NCBI GenBank assembly: GCA_037783415.1 | Contig: JAZGTN010000037.1 | Coordinates: forward strand, 5,070,501 to 5,134,500 | From: Leptasterias polaris | Lineage: Eukaryota > Echinodermata > Asteroidea > Forcipulatida > Asteriidae | Length of the DNA: 64,000 bases | Reading direction: 5' to 3' | Shown here: positions 54,665-64,000 of the stretch, piece by piece | Position numbering within the stretch: position 1 is the first letter of the stretch | Layout: the number at the start of each line of letters is the position of its first letter | Translations under genes and position numbers: made by a program | The notes under the pieces: model-generated | What the model saw: the letters and a program-made list of their open reading frames with translations, nothing else | Database searches by the model: none | Told to the model about the DNA's origin: nothing

Positions 54665-54931
54665 CATGGTGTTGATAGTGAGTGATTTTACAGCACATTT
54701 CAAAAACCAAGTCCTGGCTAGCACATTGACATAATATCGTAACAATATGTACATGTGTACTATGACCTTTATCCACCTTTATTAAAGGACAGCCATCTTT
54801 TTTGTTTCATCAGTACAAACCAGAAATTGGCCAGAAAAAGGGAGGGATAAATGGTCTGGTGGTGTGTAGCCATTGTGATAACAGGAAACCTGACCAACCA
54901 AGATGGCCACTACTTGTGATAAAGGTGTAAA

Positions 54932-55086
54932 AGATCCCTTGCATATGACGTCACAAGCTCAACGGCGCCATCAATAAGGTCAAAAGGAGAGATATATTAT
55001 TGGCTGTTAGTTGTGCTTGGCGCGGACACACACGCATGCTCAATCCATTGTTTGACCTCATCGATGGCGGCCTATGCAAGGGATCT
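54932..55086. mobile_element. Uninterrupted MITE (AGATCCCTTGCATATGACGT)
   Basis: A 155-bp element with inverted ends AGATCCCTTGCATA and TATGCAAGGGATCT. The interior has GACGTCACAAGCTCAA and ATTGGCTG. It serves as the empty-site reference for the interrupted copy at 55450-55799. Confidence 0.8.
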
Positions 55087-55449
55087 ATTCCTACAATATT
55101 AATCCGTTTCCAAATTATTGACTACGGCTGGGTTACCACGACAACATAATTTGAAGCAAAGGGCTGCCCTTAGCAACAGCCGCAGCCATTAATTTGGATT
55201 CGGACACGGCTAAACTAAAAAAATTGTACTTCCCTTTATACAATTTATACCACTCGAAATCATGTAGCAGTGCCATGTTTAAATTTGATGGGCTCAGTAC
55301 TGCATAGCTAAACCAATGGAAATTTCCATGAGGCAAGGCTGGCCAATTCTCTCATAGTACACTGGTTTGATCTCAATTTGTTGTTGGAGTATGGATTGAT
55401 GGTGGTATAACAAACACAATGAGAGGGTGCTAAAGTGAACTACATTAAT

Positions 55450-55799
55450 AGACCCCTTGCACATGACGTCACAAGCTCAAACACGGCCTTTCCACACTGA
55501 GGTCAAAAGAAGACCTATCATTGGCTGAGAGATTGCGTGTCGTAGCCAAGTGGTCTAGCGAACCGAATTCAAGTTGTGGTGGCTGAGTCAACACAATGTG
55601 GGTTTGAATCTCGGGCCACTCGTGTTCTTGAGCAAGACACTTAACTATAATTGCTCCTTGGCGTTTATGTCCTAACTTATGGATCGTGCTGAATACTGAA
55701 GTAGAGTAGTAGAAGAAGTTGTGCGTGGCATGTACAACACGTAGGCCCTACACGTTTCCACTGTTTGTTCTCAGTGATGGCGGTCTGTGCAGGGGGTCT
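55450..55799. mobile_element. MITE of the same family interrupted by a SINE
   Basis: Inverted ends AGACCCCTTGCACA and TGTGCAGGGGGTCT. Flanks match the 155-bp copy (ATGACGTCACAAGCTCAA, TTGGCTG, GATGGCGG), with about 195 extra bases in the middle that correspond to the SINE at 55540-55721. Confidence 0.8.
55540..55721 (+). mobile_element. tRNA-derived SINE inside a MITE
   Basis: A-box region TAGCCAAGTGGTCTAGCG, B-box GGGTTTGAATCTCGG, then the downstream body CTTGAGCAAGACACTTAACT, common in SINEs of several animal phyla. TGCGTG flanks both ends (55534-55539 and 55722-55727) as a short target duplication. Confidence 0.8.
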
Positions 55800-56749
55800 A
55801 TGCTAAATGGTTGAATAGGATTTACATGTACATTACAATGTGAATTGTGTTCGCTGTTGAAACTTTGATGGTTTTTTGGAGGGTCTAGTGGTTGTTGGGG
55901 AATGGGCTGGACGAAAAGGGGAGAGGGGTGGGGCTATTGTAGCCAAAGGGAATATTGGTGTCCTTGTTTGAATTGGGTGTGGACAAAGTATATTTTGTTT
56001 GAATTAAATTTCAAAGTACTGCTGTATTTAATAATGAGCATAATGGATGTCCTAGTTTTCAATTGACACCATATTTGCACTCTCCCTTTCCAAGTTTCCT
56101 GGCTAACCCCTGAGATCATTTGGGAAGGAACGGGGGTCAGGGGATCTTGTCAAGTTGTTCCTATAGTACGCTGCATGAGATCCATAATCAATAAGAAGCG
56201 AGTAAAACAAAACATTGAACATATTTTATAACATTTTCTCTACTTTTCATCAGCTATCTTTTTCAATGCACGTATTTTTTATTCTGTGACCGTACACAAA
56301 GACATCCAGCTTTGACCTCACAAAAAGTGCGAGCCCCAATTTTCTTTTAAATAATTAAGTTAGTACTACAGTGTATCAGTCAGTGTCAGTTATGCTGAGT
56401 AAAGTCCATGAGGTGATATTTACATTGAACTGCACAGGGCATGTGAAACTAGAGATCACTGTTGAATAATGTTTTTCAACTGTTCCAAATTTAAATTTTT
56501 TGTTAAATATTATTATTATGCTTTTTCTTCAGCAACATCATGAAGCCCACAAAAACATGAACAATTGGTTGAAAAACTCAATTTTGACTGTCTGGATGGT
56601 TTTGATTCAGTTGATCAGTATCTAACCGTTTACGAGGTTTATAGGTCAAAAAATCATCACGTTTCTTAATTATGCCAAGTTAATGAATTGCACAAATTTT
56701 AAGAACCGGGAATTATGTTTTCAAGAAATGCTAAAAATCTTGTTGTCAC

Positions 56750-56800
56750 TTTGTACATGAGCGACCACGTTGATTGTACATGAGCGACCACGTTGATTGT
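56750..56800 (+). repeat. 23-bp direct repeat x 2
   Basis: TGTACATGAGCGACCACGTT occurs twice, 23 bp apart, followed by a third partial TGTACA. Confidence 0.85.
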
Positions 56801-57334
56801 ACAGCTGGCACGGTGCCAATCATGTGTACTCCGGTTTTTGCATTTTCACAAAGTGTCAACAACTTTGACCTAATCTTGTTAATTAAATAGTCACTCGTTT
56901 ATAATGAAACATGTTAAGAAAACAAATTAAGAAAACAAATTAAATCGGATTTGTATGATTTAAGATCTCTACTTCCCTTTTACATGTATGTAAAATTTCA
57001 AAGATTAAACGGTGAACAGTTTAGAAACCAATGATTTCAAAATTAGCATAAATTAGCATAAATTCAGATGCAGTTTTTCTCCAAATAATAAGGTTTGGCT
57101 GCAGTGTACATTTTGGTACTTTTTGATGTTGCTGATGATTTGTGTACTGGTAAATTTATGCAAATATCAGAGCTGCCCAACTCTTCCTAATTCTGCAGAA
57201 AGTTCCCTGAAAGTAAACCAATCATTCCATGTTCTGTTGAAAATCTCCCTGATTATGGAAACTCATTCCATATTTTGTTGAATGTAATTCTAAATATGTT
57301 CTTACAAAGTCTCCCTGATTGCAAGATGCAAATT

Positions 57335-57372
57335 TAGGCAGCTCTGAAAATATAGGCAGCTCTGAAAATATA
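57335..57372 (+). repeat. 18-bp direct repeat x 2
   Basis: GGCAGCTCTGAAAATATA is repeated exactly in tandem. No function is apparent. Confidence 0.85.
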
Positions 57373-58619
57373 TAGTATGTTAATAAAAAAAAAAACTACA
57401 TTTGGGGCAATGGACATGATTGATTTTTGAGTGAATTTGAGCCTCAGTAATACATGTACGGTAAGTGTTTGGGGGAGGGGGTTGGACGTGGCAGTGGAAG
57501 TTTGAACTGCATTCACAAAAGTTTATGCTGAAGATGGTACATGTGTAGGTCATCAACTAAATAAGTGTACATGTAGTCAAATACTGTAGGAAAGAAATTC
57601 CACCATATGAATCACACATTTTGGGGGTTAATCTTTGGTAGTCTTGCACTGTACAATTTTTTCTATTTTTGATGACTTGTTATGATTCATTCCCATTAGC
57701 TACAGGTGACAGTGACTCCAAAGAGGTGGTTTACTGTTGGTTATACAAGTAATTGCGTTCAAAAATGTTTCCAGTTTGCATAAGAGTTATGCCCCTTGCA
57801 GATTTGTTCTAAACATTTTCAGTTTGAAAAGTCATATGGGATTATTTTTAACTCAATTTATTGTACAAATTTATTGTAGGCAGTGAAGGCCCTCTATGTT
57901 TTATACTTGCAATGGAGAACAAAGACATTGATACAATGTATGCGTAGTGCAAACTGTAGCCCAGCAAGGAGGCTAGTCTCTGTTGCAACAGATTCCTCCA
58001 ACCTGGGCTCTGCAAACTGTAGCAGATCGACCAATGGGAAAGCTGCAATTTGCCATACAGCCGAAATGGCTGCAAGCATGAGTTTCCCTCAATGATGACT
58101 TGCACAGATTACCGAAGTACCTAGCGTTCTTCAGACTTTTCAATTTCTAATGGTGCAGTTTTTTGACATGACAGCCTTTTTTTGTTCCTTTAAACAGTGC
58201 TATGATGTGAGATTGGTGTGTACAGTGTATTGTGATGTACGTACATAAACATCTTGTCTTGAAATAATGTGTATAGAAGTAAAACTAACAAGCAGATCCT
58301 GAAGACGTGTTTTTTCAATTGAGTGATTTATATTTTGTGGCGTGTTTTAAAAGTATTTTACATTCAGACCTGGTACTTCACAGAGGCAATTGCCTCCCCC
58401 CCATTTTCATGGAGTTTCGTATTAAACACAAAAGGGAGCTAAGCTTAACAAAATTATGCTTACTAAAAAAGGTTACCAGCCTCACCCTTTAATAACACTA
58501 GCTGGCATACAATGTTTAGTAAAAACTGCTATGGGCTAGTAAACACTTCTATAAACTGTGCAACCTACATGTACTTGTTTTAAATGCTCATATTTCTTCT
58601 TTTTCAAATGTGAATAATT

Positions 58620-58775
58620 TTATAGAGCTGTTTAAGCACTAAATAATTATGGTTGCCAGAATGGGGTTACGGGCCAAAAACACCATGTCAAGTTTATCAC
58701 TGGTATCCTGCTCCTTATTGCTTAGGAATAGCAGAACATTTTCAAGCAGTATTTGCTGCTTTATGAAATTGGGCC
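58620..58775. mobile_element. MITE related to the CAATTTCATAAAGC family
   Basis: One end has ATAGAGCTGTTTAAGCAC and the other CTGCTTTATGAAATTGGGCC, with GGTTGCCAGAATGGGGTTAC between. Similar layout to 62186-62366 and 62636-62805. Confidence 0.6.
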
Positions 58776-59392
58776 CAGATGGTGTTCAAGTCAATACATC
58801 CCATGCAAAGCGTGTGAAACTAAAAGGCTAGTCCCGAATTTTACAGTTTCATGTGTAAATAAAGAAAAGCCATGTACAATTTACAATGTGTATACAGTGA
58901 AATTACGTCACACTTGCCAACAAGATATGTAGATGAAGCTCTTTGGGTCAAAGTTCGACAGGCACAAAGTATACACCAAATGTCTAAAAATGAAGTTTAC
59001 ATTTTGGCCGTAGTTTATCCTGTTGGGCTTTGCATTCAGCGGATGATTTGGATTGAAAACGGCAAATTTTCCAATCACAAAACTTGCAACATGAGCACAC
59101 AGAGAAAATTGAAAGATGACAGTGATTGGATGTCAATTGAATATCCTGGAAATTCAGGAAGTAACTAAATTGTTGGACCTGTATATTTCAAACTATGATG
59201 TCATTTGAAAGGTTATTGTTATTATTTTTAAATGACATTTTGTACCCTTTTAACGAGAAGTTAGAATCTTGTAATTATTCCCCCAATTTCATAATGACTC
59301 TATTTATTGGAAAACAAGTGCATCACAAAACTGAATTTAACCTTGGTGCCCCTCTTTAAAGTTGACTGTGGCACCCCTGAACAAAAGATATT

Positions 59393-59440
59393 GACAACAT
59401 AGGGAGGGCTAGATTGCTCAGTTGGTTCAAACCCCGAAAT
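59393..59440 (+). repeat. Internally deleted tRNA-SINE fragment
   Basis: The shared 5' flank ATATTGACAACATAGGGAG leads into GGCTAGATTGCTCAGTTGG, which is joined directly to the B-box word GGTTCAAACCCC. The sequence normally lying between A and B boxes is missing. Confidence 0.7.
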
Positions 59441-60419
59441 AATTACTTTACTTTGTGGCATGACTTCCAGAAAACAAATTTACAGACCAAATCAGGAATC
59501 TTCAAATCTGTACTGTTTATTCTTGCCATTCATTGACTGTGGAATAATATACTTTGTAAGAGCGTCAGTTTTATTTGTTCCAGCTTCTACATCATCAGCA
59601 TTTCATTATTATTTTTTTTAAGTCAAGCATAATTGCAACCATTTTAAATCGTCACAGTTGGTCATTTATTACAAATAAAGGTTTCACATCGAAAAAGAGG
59701 CTTTATAAAAAAAAATTTAGTCAAGATACACTGGCATTCCGTTATCAAAATATATCATCAGATAACAAGCTTTAACGATGATAAAAATACATTTACAAAA
59801 TATGTGTGTTCTTATACATTATAAGCAAATAATTATGTTTCATGTGTCATCAGATTTTGGCCCACTGTTGAGGACAAACAGTAGTACAGTGAGTCAATTT
59901 ACGGTTCACTTTAAAATAAGTTCATCCGGCCTAAACAAAACCTTCTTGCAAATTGAAATATCTGTATCGTTGTGAATCAGGTGTTTAATTTAAAATTTAA
60001 AAAAAACAGCATTTCAGATCCGCACTGAAATTCACAAGCTCAATACATCCTATAAATAAAAAATAGGAGTAAATATAAAGAGAGTATCACAACACAAAAA
60101 GATCTTGGATATAACGGTGGTAAAATACCCTGTTATTTAGTATGGCTTGATATTGGGGTAGTTTTTGTGGCGATTGAGCCATAAACTCGGACACTGCCAA
60201 ATGTCCTCCAGCAGTTATGATTTTCATTATACAAAAAAGGGGCCTGACCATTTCTGTCCTCTCAGCCTCAATATGGTAACACTAATCTGGAGACAAATGT
60301 GGCAGCGTTGTGGAGAACTGAGTTTCATACAGTGGTTATTATCACACACAGGATATAAAAACATAAATGAAATTTCATTCTCCTCAATGCAATTATATAA
60401 AACAGGTCAATAGCTACAT

Positions 60420-60710
60420 GGATACCTTTGGTTTTTGGAACCATTTGATTGTTTTAATCCTTTATAAATGTACACAAAAACTAACATGTACAAATTTCGT
60501 TTCAGAAGGTGGAAGCATTTTTGAGATATCGCCCAATATCTGGTTTTGCCCACGCAGGAAGAATAATCCGTAATCTAAGAAATGTTTCTCTCTCTCTTAT
60601 GAAGGGGATCGTTTCTCAGCCTGTTATACATTATTAACAGCTGCAGTGCTTCTTACCAAGTAAGTTTTTATGGCCATTATTTTTTGGAGTAATTACCAAA
60701 GGTAGACCCT
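60420..60710. repeat. MITE-like repeat (TTTTTGGAACCATTTGATTG)
   Basis: A second copy of the family at 23762-24070, with GTGCTTCTTACCAAGTAAGT near its end. The outer words ACCTTTGG and CCAAAGGT are inverted. Confidence 0.65.
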
Positions 60711-62185
60711 CCCTTTGATGTACAACTTGTACACTGAAGGGCAAAAACCATCAATTTTTATTTGTTATTTTAAAATGAACAAATTTTCCCAATTAAGAGT
60801 ATTTCTTCACAACACAAACAGTTTACTAACGGATATATGGATGACTGACTTTGTTACAAACTTGGTATCAAACTATCAAATGGTATTTGAAAGCTCGCTT
60901 GGTTTTGAAAACTCCTTGCAAAGTTAATCAGCAAAGAGAAGCGTGTCGCCAACCGTCAGAGAGACCAACAGAAGTGCACGCAAAGTTGAGGGTCACGAAG
61001 GTGACGACCAAACTATTTACCCCGAGAATTGGTTGAGTTTCAAAGTAAACTGCACAAAACACTCCAAAGAATTTGCTTTTCCAATGTAAAAACCCTTTCT
61101 GTAAGATGCAACTAAGCTTGTAATATACCCCCCCCCCCCTCTCTTTTTTTTTTTAAGGTACCCACTAACTCGGATTATTAGCTTTAATGATATGTTTTTG
61201 AGGTCTTGTGGTTTTTTGGGGGGCAGCTAAAAAAGCTCCTGCTTAGCAAAAAAGTAGCAGGAAACCAGTCATAAATGGTACACATTACCTGGTATTTTGC
61301 TTGGTAACCTATTTCTGGTTAACTGTTTTGTGCAGGTATCAACAGTGCTTCGTACAGACGGCATTCCCTCTTTAACAGGGGTCCTACGACTTTTAAATTT
61401 AGGCTCTTAATCCTAGTTCTGCTTTAATTCCATCAGCAATTTTGAAATCGTTCTATAACTTATCTTGACCCATAGGCTCAGATTGATCTTAAGATGTGCA
61501 TCAATCTTAATTGCTAAGCAAAGTATGATGTCACAATGCAAATCACTCCATATTGACGCCGCGTCACCTAAAATTCACAATACCCTATATAACACACTTG
61601 GACATTGCCTTCCCAAAATGATGCAACTGAGATTATAGATGGCTCCCAATAGATGCCATCTTTACGGGCAAACTGCATTTTGGCATTCAAGCGCTCTAAT
61701 TATTAACGCAGCTGAGTTGTTCACTCACTGTGCAATGAGTTTTGTGAAACACGCATGACTGTGTGTTCAAAACTGCCCGATTTAAGTCATACTGTAACCC
61801 ATCTATTGTGATGATGATGACATCAGGGTCAATATGGTAACATTGACAGCTCATCTTAAGATGAATCCTCTAGTAAACTTGAGCCCAGGGTTTTAAGAAT
61901 TGCTCCCCGTGGTGGTGAGGTTTGCAGAAGACGTGAAGTCTTGTCACCAATAAACTTGAACCTTAACTTGCCGACTGTCTTCAATAATTGAGTCCACTAG
62001 TAGATAAAGTCAGTTCCACTACCCCGGTGAAAAACACACTAGCATCTATAAAATGGTGTACAAACTCAATCACATTATATAGGTAGCAATACTGCATGTA
62101 TAAACACTAATCTAAAGTTTAGTTGATCACAATATAAATTAATTTTTCCAAACTAAAGTGGGATGATCTAAATCTGCTGGAGAGG

Positions 62186-62366
62186 CCAAATTTCAGACTT
62201 GAAAACACTGCTTAAAAATGTTCTGCTCAGCAAAAAATGAGCAGGATAACAGTTACATAAAGCATATATGAAATAGTGTTTCGACTGGTAGCCTTATTCT
62301 GGTAGGCATAATTTTATCAGGCTTAGCTACTTTCTGTGCTTAAGCAGCTCAATGAAATTGGGCCCC
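62186..62366. mobile_element. MITE related to the CAATTTCATAAAGC family
   Basis: Right end GCTCAATGAAATTGGGCCCC is well preserved. The left end, CCAAATTTCAGACTTG, is degraded. Internal GCTCAGCAAAAAATGAGCAG is a short palindrome. Confidence 0.55.
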
Positions 62367-62635
62367 ATGGGTGAAATCAGCTGCATACATGTATGGTTAG
62401 TTGGTTGAATAAGGCCGTGTTTGAACTAGTGACTGTGGCTTGATCACCATGCAAATGTTAATGCATAGGATGCCCTTAGAAACAGCCATAGCCACCAATT
62501 CCAACACAGCCTTACTCTTGAATAAACCCAACCCGTCTTCCTCTTGTCACATGATCAAAGTAGGCCTGTGGCTGTGCATGGATTTATGAACTCTCACCCA
62601 GTTACAGCACGCACACGCCCATCCTCTGTGGTGCC

Positions 62636-62805
62636 CGCAATTTCACAGAGCTGCTTAGCACAAAAGTAGCTAAGCACAACGACATTATGCTTACCAGGAT
62701 AGGGTTACCAGCCAAAGTACTGTGTCACATTTACCCTCAGTCATTGGCAACATTTCCCTGCTTCAGCAGATCTCTGAAATCTGCCCGTTGTTCGTGCCTA
62801 AGGAA
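62636..62805. mobile_element. MITE related to the CAATTTCATAAAGC family
   Basis: Left end GCAATTTCACAGAGCTGCTT, interior GGTTACCAGCCAAAG. The right end runs into the adjoining element at 62806, so the boundary is uncertain. Confidence 0.5.
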
Positions 62806-63000
62806 CAGGGCCCAGTTTCATGGCTCTGCTTACCGCCGAATTCTGCGTTTGCAATCACCGAGCAAGCGCCGAATTTCTGCGCTAGCTGTGTAAGTGTAGA
62901 ATGCCTAGTAACGTGGACTATGCAAGCACACAAGCAAAAATTCCCTGCTAACCCGTGAAATACACTTCTACGGTAAGCAGAGCCATGAAATAGGGCCCTG
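62806..63000. mobile_element. Hairpin MITE (TTTCATGGCTCTGCTTACCG)
   Basis: A 195-bp element starting CAGGGCCC and TTTCATGGCTCTGCTTACCG, and ending with the inverse, 28 of 30 terminal bases matching. The interior has paired GCGAATTTC/CGAATTCTGCG words, so most of it can fold into one hairpin. Confidence 0.85.
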
Positions 63001-63078
63001 ATCCAAATACAGAAACTAAACTTATACCCAGCTACATTTCATCACTTGAAGCTAACTTTACCCACCTTAGGACACACA

Positions 63079-63303
63079 CGGTCCAATTTCATGGCTCTGC
63101 CTACTGCCGAATTCTGTGCATACAATCACGATTCTGCGCTAGCCACGTGAGCCATAAATTCCTATAGTAGCGTGGAGTACGCACACGCACAAGTAAAAAT
63201 TTCTCTGCTAACCTGTGAAATACGCTTGACGTAAGTGCGGTATTTCCCGTTTTCGTAAGTGCAGATTCTTTGCTTTCGGTAAAGCAGAGCCATGAAAGGA
63301 TGG
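63079..63303. mobile_element. Hairpin MITE, second copy
   Basis: Starts GGTCCAATTTCATGGCTCTG and ends AAAGCAGAGCCATGAAAGGA. The interior shares GCCGAATTCTG, GCACAAGTAAAAATT and AACCTGTGAAATACGCTT with the element at 62806-63000, in the same orientation. Confidence 0.75.
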
Positions 63304-63469
63304 TCTGCTAATGTTTCATGCAAAGTCGCTCAACAAGTTCAGCGACAAAAATTGTCAAGTCATAGGAGAATATTGCTCAACAGTCATGACAGTTATTATC
63401 TGAATAACAATTTAGGTTGACTATTCACTCAGTGCTTCCTCTAGTCCTGCTGGGAAAAAAGAGGGAAAA

Positions 63470-63545
63470 CATATCACAGGCATGCTACTTGGGTGAGATT
63501 CAAACCCATGACGCCACACATTCTGGACCACAGAGCATGCCGTAT
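63470..63545 (-). repeat. tRNA-like sequence, B-box half only
   Basis: The minus strand reads TGGTCCAGAATGTGTGGCGT followed by GGGTTTGAATCTCACCCAAG. It looks like the anticodon-to-T-arm half of a tRNA-derived SINE. No A box is evident. Confidence 0.5.
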
Positions 63546-64000
63546 AATGACAGGCCAATTCAAATACTAAGATCAGTGGTGTTTACTGCAACAAAACAAA
63601 ATATTCTTCTTTTATCGTCGATTGCAAATTGTCTTTTAGAGTCGTTATCTAGTCAAGATATTCTTTCAATGTTTACAAAGGCTACATGAAAAAAAGTGGG
63701 GAAAAAATTAATAAAAAAAAACACTAAATAAAATCATGGAGGAAGAAGAAATATAACGAAGTTATTGGAATCCTGTTCTCCTCAACCTATGTTTACATTT
63801 CATTTTTTCCGAATAACCAATCAGTGATTTCATCAATTCTATCAATCCTGCTAGACGTCATGAAAGGGGGAAAAAATTATAATAATAATCGTCAATATTT
63901 AAATCTTTTACACACTGTGTATAAACTGTTACATGTACATCATTACAAACGGCCCCTTACTTTATATGCACTACAAAAGGTTTTTAAAAAGTCAACGGTA

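Larger units (their letters stand above)
46913..64000. other. Downstream of RBM15: no further gene supported
   Basis: About 17 kb with no frame that has a recognisable domain. The first 550 bases are the likely RBM15 3' UTR. The rest holds dispersed repeats, two hAT-like elements (48531-49094, 49439-50046), SINEs, and dense hairpin MITEs after 58.6 kb. The part between about 50.6 and 54.0 kb is notably poor in repeats. Confidence 0.6.

Overview
The window is animal genomic DNA, almost certainly from an echinoderm and most likely a sea star. It has two recognisable protein genes with metazoan structure, GT-AG introns, AT-rich non-coding DNA, a large number of small inverted-repeat transposons, and frequent TACATGTA/GTACATGTAC motifs. 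One element family (starting AAAGGCACTG and ending CAGTGCCTTT) is one I associate with sea-star genomes, but that assignment is from memory and was not searched.

Minus strand, 3.5-34.5 kb: a MAP kinase-activated protein kinase 2/3 (MK2-type) gene in eight coding exons that I assembled by hand. It gives a 354-residue kinase with phase-consistent splice junctions throughout and all three p38 phosphorylation contexts present. Intron 1 is about 21.6 kb. Its introns hold a piggyBac-type element with the start of a transposase gene, several hAT-like elements with TIRs, a 2.16 kb long-TIR element with an 11-bp target duplication, an inverted pair of tRNA-derived SINEs, two LINE 3' fragments, and several tandem arrays. 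One array repeats a splice-donor sequence next to the true exon 5 donor.

Plus strand, 44.5-46.9 kb: an intronless RBM15/Spen-family gene with three RRMs and a C-terminal SPOC domain, 795 residues from its first in-frame ATG. A 5-codon upstream ORF with a strong start context lies in the same frame. The two genes are arranged head to head, with about 10 kb between start codons. That interval and the 17 kb downstream of RBM15 hold no further gene I can support. They contain hAT-like elements, hairpin MITEs, SINE fragments and a MITE interrupted by a SINE. A perfect 125-bp inverted repeat (40.7 and 54.5 kb) brackets RBM15.

The two genes have no obvious joint pathway: one is a stress-kinase effector acting on mRNA stability and actin regulators, the other a nuclear RNA-binding adaptor for m6A deposition and transcriptional silencing. 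I found no evidence of an undescribed multi-gene system. The unusual content is in the repeats and in the transcript architecture of the two genes.
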